Source: Wuchereria bancrofti (taxonomy: Eukaryota; Nematoda; Chromadorea; Rhabditida; Onchocercidae). Taken from it: a stretch of 64,000 nucleotides of DNA. Both the position numbers and the translations under genes were made by a program. Positions 1-14,500 of this stretch are shown in pieces (the stretch's first letter is position 1; each line of letters begins with the position of its first letter). Location: contig SSBO01000001.1 in NCBI GenBank assembly GCA_005281725.1, positions 2,278,399-2,342,398 of the forward strand, written 5' to 3'. Below the pieces are notes generated by a model. That model did not search any database and had not been told where the DNA came from. It worked only from the letters and a program-made list of their open reading frames with translations.

Positions 1-2861
1 ATATTCTTTTATTTGCATCATTATCACTATTACTATTATTAATGTTATTATATGATTACCGCTATTATTATTATTGACATTATTATTGTCGTTATTATTG
101 CTACCATAGCCTGTTATCGTCATTATTATTAATGTTTATCGTTATCATTATGGTTATTTTTATTGCTGTTGATTTATTGCTTTTATTTCTTATGCTAACG
201 ATATTTGAAGTGTTAACCCCAAATATTTTTGTTACTTATTTCTTCTTACTTTATTTATTTCTTTTTATTCACATGGCAGAACTTAAAACTTTATGTATTT
301 TGTCATAGTTAAGCTTATTTTCTAACATATATATTGCTCGCATTAGTATTATTACTTAATTAAAATGAAAATTTGTTAAAACTGCTTAACACGTCTTTTT
401 TCCACTTCTTTTTCCATAAAAATAATTATTCGTTTTTTTGCTGTTTTATCCACTTAAGTATCCACAATGAAAAATGTAATTTAATTAAAATGAAAAAGCA
501 CAGTGAGAAAAAATTATTGAAATGGTAACACAACGCTGTAATTTTTATGCAATCATGTTTGGAAAATTTTGACATTAAAATGCATTATTATTATGAAACG
601 ACTGATATAATATAAACAATCTCTGGCCAACAACAAAATCTTTGGCCGATTGGATAGTTACAAAAATTTTAATAATTATATGTGTTATATAATAAAACAC
701 AATTTAAATTATATAACTTAAAATCGAAAAAAAAGTTAAATTTGGGTGGAAGTGAAGAATATGCAAATTATTAGCATCTATCATTTGATGATAACGAATT
801 TTTTATCAGCTTTTAATAGATCAGTTGTTGAAACATTATCAAAATTAATTTTTATTTTCGGTCTTCAAATAATTATGTTGAATGAATCAATAATAAAATA
901 ACACAAAATATGAATTTTTAAGGGCAATAAAATAAGGAATGATTCGACTATTCATTTCTTTAGTTTTTTTCAGTGCACAAATTTTGATTTCATGGAAATG
1001 CAATTTTTGTTTATATATTTATTACTTATTACATTAAATATATTTGAAATGTGTTTTGTAAAAGGTTGTGATGAAGAAGCGGCAAAGATCAAAGAGGGAC
1101 AAATTAATGAGATATTAAACAGGAAATGACATATATATTACTGTTTAATCTTTCATCAATTAAATGAAAAATTTCGTATAAAATTAACTAACAAACGGCA
1201 GTAATTGGTTCTTAATTTATTAGTACCACTTATTACATTTTAAGTAATGCATCTGTATGTGTTTGTCTGTCTGTCTGTCTTTTTGTGTGTGTGTGTGTGT
1301 GTGTGTGCGGCAATTTTTTTTACTTATTTTATTTTATTGCATATGTAATAAACAGAAGGGACAATAGACAAAAAAGTATGGCAATATACATCAATTAACA
1401 GAAATTAATTAATAAGAATTAATTGGAAATAATGACAACCGAATAAAAAACAAGAAGGAAAAACGAAATCAAAAATGCAAATGATGATAATCAAAAATTA
1501 TCATTGTTATACAAAATACCAATTAAAGCAAAGAAATTAAAAATAAAAAGTGATATAGTTGTTGTTGTCATCATTATTATCATAATTTTCATAACTTATC
1601 ATAGTTATCATCATTGTCATAATCACAATCATTCATCGTCATTATCATTACCATTATTATCATGTAAACGATAAATCGAATTCTATTTCATTAGAATAAA
1701 TCATTGAAAAAAAAAAAAGAAAAAGAAAATGAGGGAAGAAAGAAAGTGGAATATAATTAATAATCCAAATGATTAGAAAGCGTTAAATGTAAAATAAAAT
1801 GAAAAAAAGAAGAAAATGGGATGTATTAATTAGAAGGCAGAAAAGAAAAAGGAAGGAAACAAGGAGAAATAAAATAGAAAAATGAGGAAATTATTTGTAC
1901 AAATCCTAAAATTAGGATTAATTCATAATGAACAATTTATATTTGATTATTATACAATTTGTATAACTGTAGGTGTTACTCATTAATTAATGTTGCTGCT
2001 TAATTCTAGCTAGAAGGGAAGATGATATAAAAAGAATTAAATTTTTTTAAAAAGTAAAAAATTGACTAGTTGTGAGCAGTGCTTTTGTACATTGGTGCAT
2101 ATAATACAATAATCTGCAAAATTATATTATTGGTAGTAAAAACTATACTCCTTGCCATATACTTTTTTGCAAGCAATTTTAAATGTAAAGTTTAAACTAA
2201 AAAATTTAAATTACTTGCTAAATTGCTTCTGTATACAAACCTTATTTTTTCCACCTGCCATTATAGGAATTTATTTGGTAAATATTGCCAAATAAACTGA
2301 ACTGAGGAATTAAATTTGACGAAAAAATCATTTCAAATATAAATATGCAGAATATTTTTCTTACATATATAATGAAAATAATCATATTATACAACATATT
2401 TGTATTGCTCAGTAAAATAAATTTAAAGTAGAATTGAAAATGAAACTGAAATAACGCAACACTTTAAAATATAATAACAGTAGTTATACATATTAATTTT
2501 ACAAATTGCAGTGAAATAGTGATTGGCAACTGCGTTAATTAAGCATATTATATGATAGCATCAGTAATTAGTTGTAATGAAAATCATAATTTATCATTAT
2601 AAGGAGGAAAAAGAAAAGTTTTAATCTTAAAATTTTGAAATAAACAATATCGTTTGATATTCCGCAATCTTTTTTTTTCGCAATTTAAATTAAAATGAAG
2701 GAAGAATATTTTATATTTAAATTCAATAAATGTTTGATGTATGCATAAAATATACATAAATAATGCAAATAGTAAGAATTATTTAGAAAAGAAGGAGAAT
2801 AAATGAAAGAAAGTAAATAAGAAAGAAAGAGCGAAAGAAATATTTCATTTTTTTTTTTTTG
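1..2861. other. AT-rich intergenic region, no gene seen
   Basis: This stretch downstream of the minus-strand receptor kinase is very AT-rich. It contains ATT/ATC trinucleotide-like tracts near 1-180 and 1560-1660, and a TGTC/GT microsatellite near 1264-1307. No open frame longer than a few dozen codons has coding character on either strand. It would include the 3' UTR of the kinase gene, but I could not place its polyadenylation site with confidence. Confidence 0.6.
1264..1307. repeat. (TGTC)n followed by (GT)n microsatellite
   Basis: A short run of TGTC units is followed by about 11 GT dinucleotides (1285-1307). It is a simple sequence repeat in intergenic DNA. Confidence 0.9.
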
Positions 2862-5126
2862 TCAGCTTTGATCAACAATTTCCGTTGTTTCTAAATCTGC
2901 AATTGCTGATAAATCGGTGTGTGTCATCGGTCTTCCCACTAATTCGCAGTAACCATCTGAAATTATCTTATTTATACTCATTAAATATGATAAGACATAA
3001 TTAAATTAATTGCTTTCTTAATTGTATCTGAGTACAAATTAATTGCATCTGAGTACAATTTTTTCTAATATTGAATTATTTCAAATCATCGAATATCACA
3101 ACAGAAATGAGATCACCTGTTTTCCATTTTTTTCACTTATTTTTTATGCAAAAAATTTTACAAACTTTTAAAATTTTACTAATAAACAGACCAGGTGGCG
3201 GTAAAGTATCACCGGGAACAAATTCAACATACGGACATTGCTGACTGTTAAGATCATTGAGATGTTCACAAAGATATGCGAATGATGGCCGATCGTTTGC
3301 ATTATGTGACCAGCACTGAATCATCACATCATATCTAAATTTCAAATTCAAAAATTTTTGTTTCAATATATTTCCATCTAAAATATTTTGCTTTATTTTA
3401 GATTTTCATAATGTAAATTGTCTGAAATATTTCTATACTTAAAATTTTTTTTTGTATTTTACAATGACTATTTTATATTTGAAATATCTAATAGCGTTTG
3501 AATGAATTTCTCTCTTTTTTTTTCTCATATTTCGGTTTTTCGTTCTATTTTAAATGATTTGAAATATTAAAAAAAAAAAAAAAAGACTGCGGAAGAAACG
3601 TACACTTCATTACTAGATGATATGGGTTTTTCTAATCGATTGCCCTGAAGTAAGTATTTTAGAAGATCTTTATCACTAACAGTCGGATATGGAAAACCGC
3701 CAAGGGTGCAAATTTCCCATAAAACGACACCATATGCCTGAAAAAAAGCAAATTTGAAATATAATAAAAAACAATTTGAAAAAGAACGAAAATTTCACCA
3801 CTTTGTGTCGTTCATTTTACTTAGAAAATTTTGAATATTCGTTATATATTAAATGCAAATTAATGGTTTATCAAATTTTTGTTTTATTTATTTTTTGTTT
3901 CTATTTTTGCTTAAATTCTAGAAAAGTTAAATTCCATAAAATATGCCAAACCTCTGACATAAATCTGAAATCGCACAATGTTTCTGCTATTTTGACAAAT
4001 GATTAAAGGTATGACTAGATGAGTGTTTAACAGTTTCTCTACCATTATTTAATCATTTATCTTTTGTTTTTAGCATTTCATCACTTGTTATCTGATCGTT
4101 TGTGACCAGAATTTTCTTATCATTATTTAATCAGTTATCATTTACTATTGGCATTTTGTCGCTTGATCATCCACCACTTATCATTTAATCTTAGCACTTA
4201 TCATTTTATCGCTTCATTTCTTTCTTCCTTGCCTGGTCCCTCTAAATCAAGTGTTAAACAATCATTTTTCTCATTTGCAAGCTTAAAAAAGATAAACTGA
4301 AATCTTTAAGCGAACAGATGGACAGACAGACAAAGTGACATACTGACTGACTGACCAACTGACCAACTGAACAAATCGACAAACTATGATGGATACTTCT
4401 CGGCAATTCGAGATAGTAAGTAGGCAGTAAAATTATCGACTGTTAAGGTGTAAAAAGTAATAAATTGAGTGGAGAAAGTGGATGAAAGGGAAGGATGCAA
4501 GAAGAGGTGACAGTTGGCATTTGGGCGAGGTGAGAATTTAACTGCTTTTCATTTTAATCAAATTTATAACATTTACTATGGTTAACACAACATCTGAGAG
4601 AAGCGAAAGGTGTGAGTGATATAGACATAAGAGAGAGAGATAAGGTGATAAGGCGAGTAAATAATGAGTGAGAGGGAAAGATAGCGAAAGATATTTTCAG
4701 TGATAATTGTTGAAAAGTTATACCAATTTCAATTAAGATGCACATTAAAGCCGTTGATTTGCATAGTACATACAGACACACACGTAGACACACACAAACA
4801 CACACACATACACACACACATACACACATACAGACATAAATGAAAAAATGAAGTGAATGAATTCAACTTTGAATAAACAACTTTGTCTTTGCAACATCTA
4901 TTTAACTATACATTATGTATATCTTGAAAAAGGAGAAAGAGGGAGCGAGAGAGAGAGAGAGAGAGAGGAAATATGGAATTATTTATTGTATCCATGTATA
5001 TTTCAATTTTATATATCTTTCAATATACCTTTTAAATACCTTTTAACGGTATAATATATAATAAATAATTTAATTTGGCATCATTTTATCAATGAATAAC
5101 TTTTTTTTGGTTTGTTAGCTATTTAG

Positions 5127-5200
<74 letters not shown>

Positions 5201-8200
5201 AATATATGAAAAACAAACCCAAACATCACTTTTTGTTGAATAAATATTTCGTTGAATGGCTTCAACGGATAACCATCGAAGTGGTATTACACCTTTACTT
5301 GTTTTAACATAAACACCATGTCGTGATAATCCAAAATCACTTATTTTCAATTGATTCCCGCGACTAACCAAGATATTTCGGGCAGCTAAATCTCGATGAA
5401 CAATACCCAATGATTCGATATGTGCCTTAAGAAATAAGCGATTAAAAGTATAATAAGCGCGATTAAAAAAAGGATTGGTAGTAAAATTATATCGATATTT
5501 TTGTCGACTTAAATTCATCATAAATTTCTCTTTTTACTGTTCTTTTTTTCGAATGAATCCAAATAAGCTTTTAAAAATTTAGCAAACCCAGATAGATTTA
5601 TTAAATTTCATCAGTGTTAATTTGAAATATAAAATTTATCATATAAATAGAAAAATTTTGCATATAAATATTAAGTTCAATATGAAATTAAAGATTTAAT
5701 AAATCTAAACAAATCATTAAATTGCAGCGATTGGAAAAGAAAGAAAAGAGAATAAATTGAAAGATTATACCATTCCGTTAGCAACTTGTATAGCAAAACT
5801 CTGTAATTCAACAGGATCCATATGATAAGCTTCGTTATGCAGCGAATTGTCATCCAAATTTGACAAAAATGATGAATGCATCGATGGCGGAAGTGATGGA
5901 CTAATTGGCGCATCTCGGCCATAAAATGATGATTTCATATTTACCATTGCCCGATCAAACTATAACAAAATAAATCTATATATATATACATATTATATAA
6001 ACATAATATATATATAAACAAATTATAATCATGATTAAAAACATATTATAATCAATATATGAACATATTATAATCATGATTATTATAAAACTTAAGTAAG
6101 TTTAGAATCATAAAGGTATCTAATGTTATCATAGTAACAAATAATAATCCTATATTATGATTAACTTAATGAATGATATATTTATATTATCGCAATAATT
6201 GAAAGTGTCAAATGTTATTATAATGAGAAATAATAATTATATGTTTTACCTGCTTTCGAAGATTTTGCAAGTAATGCTTGAGATCTCCAAAAGGTACATA
6301 TTCCATAATCATACATTGATGATTTGGTTCCGTGCAACAACCGTACATTGCAACAATATTTGGATGTCTTCCAACCTGAAATAATACAAATAATTTACCC
6401 TAAAAAATTTTGCTACACGAAATTTCATCAATAAATAGGAAATAAAAATTCTTCTGTATGCATATTGTTAATTTAATAAATAAACAAGTGATTTCTTTGT
6501 TAAATATTAAATAATCGTTGATGAAAACGAAGCAAAATAAACAAATACAAAATACAAATATCTTTTATGCCATTTGTATAAACAAACTTAATCTGCTTAA
6601 TTCTTTATCTTTCTCACTATGATTATTTATTGGATTATATACATATATATACTTATCTATTTATTTATTCATTTGTTTGTTTATATTTATATTTGTGTAT
6701 TTATTTACGATCCAAATCTAATAAAGTTATGAATATTATGATTGTTCAAATCTAAAGAAATTTCTGTTAGTTTTTAAATTCAATTTAATTTGTCTTTTTT
6801 TTGTTAACTCAATTTTTTATTAATTCTTTTAATATAAATAAATTCCTTTAATATTGATTTGAAGAAATAAATTGTTAACTCGATTTTTTTATTAATTATT
6901 TCAATATAAATGACCTGTTTCATAATGTCCATTTCAGCTAAAAATTCACGCTTTTCATTTTCATCAGCATTAGCTTTTAATTGTTTAACTGCAACTGTTG
7001 TTGGACCGATATATCCTTCAACGCCATAGGCGGTACCCATACATACGGTACCAAATGCACCTGAAACAAACAGAACTACCTAAACACCACAAAACGGTAC
7101 CCATACATAGGGTATATGTAGGAAAGACTACCTTAGCTATTAATTCTTATCTCACAAAAAATATATGTTGAATTATTTCAGTAGTCCAACAACAAGAATT
7201 TTTTTAAAAAGTTGAATATTTTTAATTCATTTAGTTTTACAGGTATAAGTACAGGAAAATAAGTGAACCTTGTCCGATAATACCACCGACTTGAATTTGA
7301 TTAAACGGTATTTCATAATCAATTTGTGATGCTAAATTATTAGTTTGTCGATAAAGAATATTTGTTTCAAGCATTGAATGGCTAGAAAAAAGTAATTTTA
7401 TTATTTATGCTTATTTTGTAGATGGAATATATCAAAATAAATTAAAATAATTAAAAATTTCAAAAAATTTTAAATTTAACAATATGAAACAACTTGCACT
7501 TGTCCTGCATTATTCTAAAAAAGCACATATATACATACATATATCCTAGAAACAAATTAAAAAATTTAAATAACTCATAGATTTGAATTGTTTAAACATT
7601 TTCGAATATTTATGAAATGAAACAATTTATCTCACCTAGAATGTGCCATCGCCCAAGGTATAACTGATGATTTTTCAATTTGTGATTTACCACTTTTATA
7701 AAATTTGCGCACCAAACAGTATGCAATACAACAAGCCATTGAAATAGCTGTTACAAGCGCAAATGTCGTCGCCAGGATTATTATTGGTGAATAGAGGGAT
7801 TTTCCCGGCAGTTCATAAATCATCGGTGGTTTTTTATTGGTATCTTCCACGTCGGTTATATTGTACAATTCTTTTTCATAGAGGTCTTCGGTATTATTTT
7901 CAGCTCCTATTTTTGAGGAACTGTTATTTTAATTTTAATTTAGATAGATTTTACCATTAAAGCAAACATTTGATAATGCAAATGTCATGCTTTATCTAAT
8001 CTTTTTATTTTAAATTTTATAAAATGATTTATTTGTATTTTAGTAGCATGTTCCATTATTATTAAATTAATTTATAAGGAAATAAAAGAAAGATTTCTTC
8101 TGATCAAAGGGAAAAAAAAGAAATAAAACTCACCGGCTGGTAATGTAGCCATATCATCATCGGTCAAAATTAGCCCAGTAAAAAATGGGACAGTGACATC

Positions 8201-11200
8201 ATCGCTGTGACACAATTGATCATTCATTGCAAAAATTGTCAACCTATACTCCTCATTTGGTGCCAAGTCGATGGGTAATACAGTTGAAAGAGATGTTACA
8301 TTCTATAAGTCAGAAATCAATTCGGTAATTAAGTAAACAAATAAAAAAAAAGAGGAAAGAAACTTAATGCAAATTAAATTATTCTGAAATATAACAACAG
8401 TTATTACCACTTAATCTGGAATTTTAATTATATCAGCACTTACCTCTTCAGCATAAACGACATGTGATGGCATATCAGCGATACGATACTTAAATGCATT
8501 TGGATTAGCAAAACTAAGATGGTTGTGATAAAATCTGAAATAATTATTGATTATCTGTAATAAAGCATACAAATTATTGATTGGTAATCAGAGAATTAAA
8601 AAATTGATGTTAATTCTGCATAAATATGAGAAAAAAAATATGAGAATTATGCATAATAAAATATAAAATGACAGATGAGAGTAATATGCGAAGTATTGAT
8701 TGATAAGTAATAGAATGATAAAGGAAAGAAATAAAAGCAAAACAAAATATTGAATTTATACGTTACCTTTCGCTGAGATCAAATCTGAATTGATGGGTAT
8801 GACCACTAATAGCTGGATATGTCCAGCTAACAACAGCTTTTATTGTGCCACCTTTCTGATACGTTCGAACTGATACATTTTCAGCTGCTGGTACAACATT
8901 TTGACCTCAATTTAATAATTTTTACAAAAAAAAAAAACTGAATGAATTTATTCAGCAATTTTGCTAATATTATGAATCAAATTAGATAGATTAGAGATAC
9001 AATAACATACTCTCACAGCTACAGTATCCTTCAATACACGTGGGTACCATATACTTTATACCAGTAGCAAAATTTGGATCGCCATAAGGATATGGCATTG
9101 AATGCATATGTACAAGATATGTACAATCATGTTGAATTTCCAACGGCTCAGAATTAGTTGTCATCGCGGGAATAATATGAGATCGCTCCATCTATAAAAA
9201 TTTCAATAATTTTATTTTTGGAAAATTAAAAAAAGATTATTCGAATTTAAAGCTAAAAAAACAAAAATTATTCATCAATCATTTTTGTCACAAATAATTG
9301 ATTGTCTTAGTTAATTATTGCTATAAGAAATGATTAATTAATTCTAATAGAATATATTGGAAAAAGAGTTTGGTTAGATGAAATAAATGAATGCCAAAAA
9401 TTCGCAGTGTTATTAAGCCTTTAACTAAAAACCTTTAACTACAAAATATGCAAAAATAAAAAACAGGAGAAATAAAAAAAAGCAAAGAAAAATGCAAAAA
9501 AATAGAAAAAAAAATGGAAAAAAGAGGAGTAAAAAAATGAACTTTAATTTAAAAAAACAAATTTATTTGTAAGTAGATTTAATTTAATTTTTTGTTATCT
9601 TTTATTTTTTTACAAGCATGTCTATGAATTTTTTTGTTAATTGCATGGTTTAGAATTTCGAAGGTTATATAAAGTAATTTTATTCAAAGGATTTTTTTAC
9701 TCGTTAATAGGGCATTTCAAAAAACATAAAAAAGTAACCAATCGAAAGATAATTACTTTTTTTTACCATGAAATTTTTGTTTTTTGTAAGTGAGAGATGA
9801 AAAGAATCAAAAGTTAAATTATTATCTAATTTTTTTTGTGAACTCTTCCTAAATTATTTTTGATATTTTAGCATTTAGTTTCTGTTTTCGAAAACATTCC
9901 GAAAACTTTTAGAATTATTTGATTTTCCATCCATCCTCTCTATTTATATGCAAAATTTAATGAAAGTAATCTGAAGGATGAAATTAAAATTTTTGTAAAA
10001 ATTTTGTCGTTACGCAATTTTTGTATGTTTTTTTTCCTTCCACATTTCATACTGTTCTTCATTACCAAATTTTTCAAAAAATTTTAAAATTTTCAAAAAT
10101 TCTCATTCATTCCATACCGGTCCAATTTCATAAGTGTAATATCCAGGAAAGTCGCGTTCACACCAATCTTCTACTGCAGTTACCCGCAAATAAAATCCGA
10201 CACGTCCACTGTCTAAAAATAATTCGCAAAAAAAAATAAATTTTTTCCAATAAAATAAAATTTTTCTAGAAACAAAAATAGTTCTTTAAAAATAGGTTAG
10301 ATTAATCCATATTTGCCTCTTCTTTTCTCTCTTTTTTCTAATTTTTTCCTCTTTTTTTCCTTTTTTTTAAATTTTCAGATTTTTCACATTTAGCTTTCTA
10401 AACCGGAAATTTGTTATCGGTGTTAAATTCGATGGAAAACATTTTCTGTTATGTTAAATATGAATTCAAAAGAAAAAAAAGAAAAAGATTATTATTATAA
10501 GGTTTATAACAGTTTTATTTTTGCCATTTTCCAGATGTTAGATTATTACAAAAAGGTGCGATGCAGTCGTTACATTAAAAAGACTTGTATTATGATCAAT
10601 GTGATTTTCCAGATGTTACCTAAATATGTCCAGTTTATTATGCTTAACATAATAATAATCTTAGCAACCATAATAATAATAATAACAAGTATAATACTAA
10701 TAATAGTGGTATATAGTAGTAATGATGGTAATACAATATTAATAGTAAAAGAAATAGTAATAATTAATAATAATAGCAATAATAATAATAGCACAATTTT
10801 CAAATGCAATGATTTGTGTTTTATTTTTATTTTTTGCTAAACAGTATGCATACATGTTGAAATCAAAACTATTGAGATATAAAAATATCATTTCATTTAT
10901 AGAAAGAAACGTCAGAAATTTTTTGATGGAAGAGTTCTCTTTTTTTTTGAATAAAATGAAAATGGCAAAGAAAGAAATCTGTGGTGAAATGAAAGAGTGC
11001 AAGAAGAAAATCAATTAATTAATTTTAGAATTGAAGTAAAGATGTGAACCTTACCGGACTCAAAGTTCCATCTAACAGTTGATTCTAAAAATTTTACATT
11101 ACCAATGATTGCAGTTGTATCAACGCTAATATTAAATGGTGGCGATGGATATCCTAAAATTAAGTAGACATTATTATTGCTTATCTTAGTTCTCACTTTT

Positions 11201-11540
11201 TTGTCAGAGTTAGTAAAAAAAATCAAAGTTTTGTCTAAATTTTGAGAGTTATTTCTATAATTTCCACTTGTAACTTAGTTATTAATTTAATTAAAATAAC
11301 TGAATTAGTTGCATTTTTAATTAAACAATTAATTATGTAAGGAAAAGAACGAATAATACTTCTATTAGCAAAAGCATTGGTTGTGAATCGTTCAGATGAA
11401 CATTTCTTAATACAGTTTTCATAAGCAATGGTATCGGCATAATGGTCACATTGATTGTTACATCCATTGTCATCCCGGTTAACTCCACCGGTATAAACCG
11501 GGAATAACAAGAAATCTATTGTTGATAATAACAGTAGCAT
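2862..11540 (-). CDS. Receptor tyrosine kinase with FN3-like ectodomain
   Basis: Sixteen exons join in phase to 792 codons: 11360-11540, 11055-11153, 10118-10212, 9011-9191, 8767-8905, 8444-8534, 8134-8302, 7636-7906, 7269-7381, 6915-7060, 6250-6375, 5771-5959, 5219-5425, 3604-3737, 3192-3334, 2862-2956. The start follows from a hydrophobic signal peptide (residues 1-18) and then a short Cys-rich segment. Residues about 62-125 and 188-305 look like fibronectin type III modules. A single membrane helix spans about 360-384. The kinase shows GQGAFG (about 445-450), VAVK (K472), HRDLAARN (D612), DFG (D630) and PLRW in the activation segment, with SVE where APE is usual. A Ser-rich insert (exon 5771-5959) separates the lobes. 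It should be an active transmembrane Tyr kinase. The subfamily is unresolved; a nematode-specific group such as HIR-1 is one candidate. The ligand is unknown. Confidence 0.9.
4771..4831. repeat. CA-rich microsatellite
   Basis: Interrupted CACACA/CATACA repeat within a receptor kinase intron. On the minus strand it reads as a Cys/Val-rich open frame, which is an artefact of the repeat. Confidence 0.85.
4947..4967. repeat. (GA)n microsatellite
   Basis: About ten GA units within a receptor kinase intron. Confidence 0.85.
5128..5197. repeat. (TTA)n microsatellite
   Basis: About 23 near-perfect TTA units sit a few bases past the donor of the exon that ends at 5219 on the minus strand. Read through, it would give a poly-isoleucine tail. 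That is an intron artefact. Confidence 0.9.
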
Positions 11541-14500
11541 ATTGCTGTTGTCCGGATAATTTCACAATATTTGAAAACATTTCCATCGATTGCTCAACTT
11601 CCCATCCATTTGGAGAAGTACCGTTATTCTATGATAGCTTAGTTGCTATGTCCAGGACTAGTATAAATGAATGAATGAAATGAACAAACGTGAAGTGTCC
11701 TCCTTTTAGCAATTTGCTAAAAATTAAATTTGAATAAGCAAATTTTGCCTAAATATCGTATAATAATCCAGTTTATCAATTTAATAAAATTTAAAAACGG
11801 GCAAAATTCAATCATATATATTAGAATTTAATTATGCTGCAAAATTGTCGTTGCAGTAAATTATATATACGACATAATGTATACATACTTTAACCATACT
11901 AGTTTTGTTATTAACCTGAACTTGGCTAATAAATAGTGTCCGAGTAACTTAACTTGGCTTATATTGGCTTATTTTTCATTTTTTTTTTTACTTTTGACTA
12001 ATTTCTTATGTCAACCAGTGAAATACTCATATTATAGAAGAGGTATACTTATATGCTACGGAATAGATATATATCAGAAAATGTATATTAATGAAAAATT
12101 GCATCGTCAACGGACATACACGATTAAACGAACAACCTCAACTGAAGAAGAAGAAGAAGGAAAGTAGTGAAGAAGTGATAGTGTTTTGGTGGGATGATTG
12201 TCTAACTGCCAGCTGACGGAATCATTCACTTTCATCCTTATCTTTTGCTCCCGAGTCTCGAGAATATATCATCAGTGCACTTCAACGTTCAATCTCACAG
12301 CTGTCCAACGACCAAATTCATTTTGCTTCAGGGCAAATATCACTGTAATAGCAACAGCGGGAACATTTGGTTAACTGATTACTAACTTTTGTTAATAATG
12401 ATTGTAGCATGATGAAGTTCCTTCCTCTCCCTCTTTTTATCTCTCTCTCCTCTTCATCTCTTTTAAAAATTTGCAAATGATTATATCAAAAGAGATAAAA
12501 TTGCTTTTTTTCCTCAAGGAAAAAAGAAAAATTTTTACAGGTGCAGTATAATTTTCTGCTAAATTACGATATTGCTTAATTAAATTGGTTAATTAGAGAA
12601 GTATATGATTTTAATTTCATTTATTGCTTAGAATTCTTCAACCAAAATTGTTTGTCGCTTTTAATTAATTAATAAGAGAAAGATAAATTAGATAAGAAGG
12701 AAGCAATGCAATCGGATTAAAAGAAGATTATTTCCTACAATAATATTATTTTAATTATTGATCATTGTCTTTTATGTAACCCATTAACAGACTTTTACGT
12801 ATCTAGATGTGTGTCTAGACTGGAAATTGGGTATAAATTACTCACTACTGATAATGATATGATATAAATGATAGCTATGATAAGCATGGGAAGTGATTGA
12901 TGTCGTCCAAAGATCAAATGACAAAAAGATTAAGCTAAACGAAACGAAATAATTTAAATCCACTGCGTTACCTGAATTTCTTAATACATTCAATTAAAAC
13001 GCTTTGTGTCTACTTGTTAGAATTGTTAATTCTTAGTAATCACGTTGTAAAATTTAACTTAGTCGAAATTGATTTTTAAAATTTTCCATCATTTTACAGT
13101 ATAACTCAAAAGTGTAAATTTATCTTGCCCATTTGCACACTTATCACTTCAATGAACCAAGGCTGATAAAGTGATGAAATATTTCAAGTAAACAAAAACA
13201 TCAATCATGATCTATAAAATAGTTCAAATCAATCTAAGACATTTATCATCACTATCCACCCTCCTATAATTATTCATCGTAATTATTTGCCAATGAATGT
13301 TATATGTGTTAACTGATGAAAATATCTTAAGACTTTTTTGGTATTTAATTTTTTCAGAATAACTTTTCATTAAATTTTAAATCTAACCGTTAACGGTTGA
13401 GGTATTCAATTAGTTCAAATAAAAATTTAACATTCATCAAGCAAAAAGTGAAATGAAGAAGAAAGAAGTGAAAATGAATAATCAAATGGATTTTAATAAA
13501 ATAATTAAGTCAATCGGTTTAGTTGTTAGAAGCAATCGAAAAGGGAAGAAATAGAAATGGAACGTCGAAAGAAAAAACAAATATTATTTACATAGTTTGA
13601 GAAACTTTTAAAAATAATTTCTTGAAATTTCTGCAAAATGTAAAACATTGTTTAGCGCAAACATTAATTTTGAATTGCTAATTGAGTTTTTATAATTGGA
13701 ATTCAATTATCATTCGCTCTTTCATCCTTATTTGGAATAATGACTATTGAGTAGTCTTTTTAAATTTCTTCAGCGACGTTTAACAAAACAAAACTTGAAG
13801 TCAACTTTTTTTTTTGAGTCACTGAAATTTGAAATTTGAATACCAAGACTGTTAAACTGCTGAATAGTGAAGTTAAAATGAATAGAAGGACGAGCATAAA
13901 AGCAATAAAACATAAATTTATAATTGGCAAAAACTAGCTAAGTTATTTAGGACAAAAATAAAAAAGTAGAAAATAAAGAAAAACAACAATATACTAAATA
14001 TTCATCAAGGATTGTCTTTTTTTTTCTCTAAATCAATAACAAAAAATTAATACTAACAAAAATTTTTTTTTCTTTAAAAAAAAAGTTAAACCAAACAAAT
14101 TTGAAGTAAAATTTGAGGTTGTGAAATGCGAAAAACTGAATTTAATTAACAAATTTGGTTTATTCCGGATATTATTTCCAACTAAAATTATTTCCAACTA
14201 ATTATTGCAAATAATAGGGTTATTATTTGAAGAGAACCTTTAATGACTTAAGACCATATGATCATGTACATGTATTTGATTGATTCTTTGAAAACTAGAT
14301 ATTGGATATTTCTGAAATGCCTGGATAACATTTCAGACAGGATTCAGCAACATTTATTCCCAAAATTTATTTCCGTTTATTAATTAAACATTTATTCATA
14401 CGATACTTCTTTTATTTCTCATTCTTTGAGTTCCAACAACTTTTTTGTAAAAAAAAAGTTGAATTAATATCAAAATCCTGATGCATCAACATGAAATTAA

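Larger units (their letters stand above)
3738..5218 (-). other. Repeat-rich intron of the receptor kinase gene
   Basis: This intron of about 1.5 kb lies between the exon coding HRD/DFG and the exon coding the WEICTLGG segment. It holds degenerate ATC-rich repeats (4040-4215), a GACA/GACT-like tract (4320-4385), CA-rich and GA tracts, and a TTA microsatellite. No exon is seen. Confidence 0.7.

Noticed and set aside
4554..4829. Minus-strand frame with a long Cys-Val repeat
   Set aside because: It comes from the CA-rich microsatellite in an RTK intron, not from a real Cys-rich peptide.
10451..11014. Overlapping open frames of up to 129 codons on both strands
   Set aside because: They are AT-rich, Ile/Asn-rich low-complexity translations inside an RTK intron (between exons 11055-11153 and 10118-10212).
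11964..12167. 67-codon frame with a hydrophobic start and Glu-rich end
   Set aside because: There is no conserved feature, and the Glu run comes from a GAA repeat. It is not supported as a secreted peptide gene.
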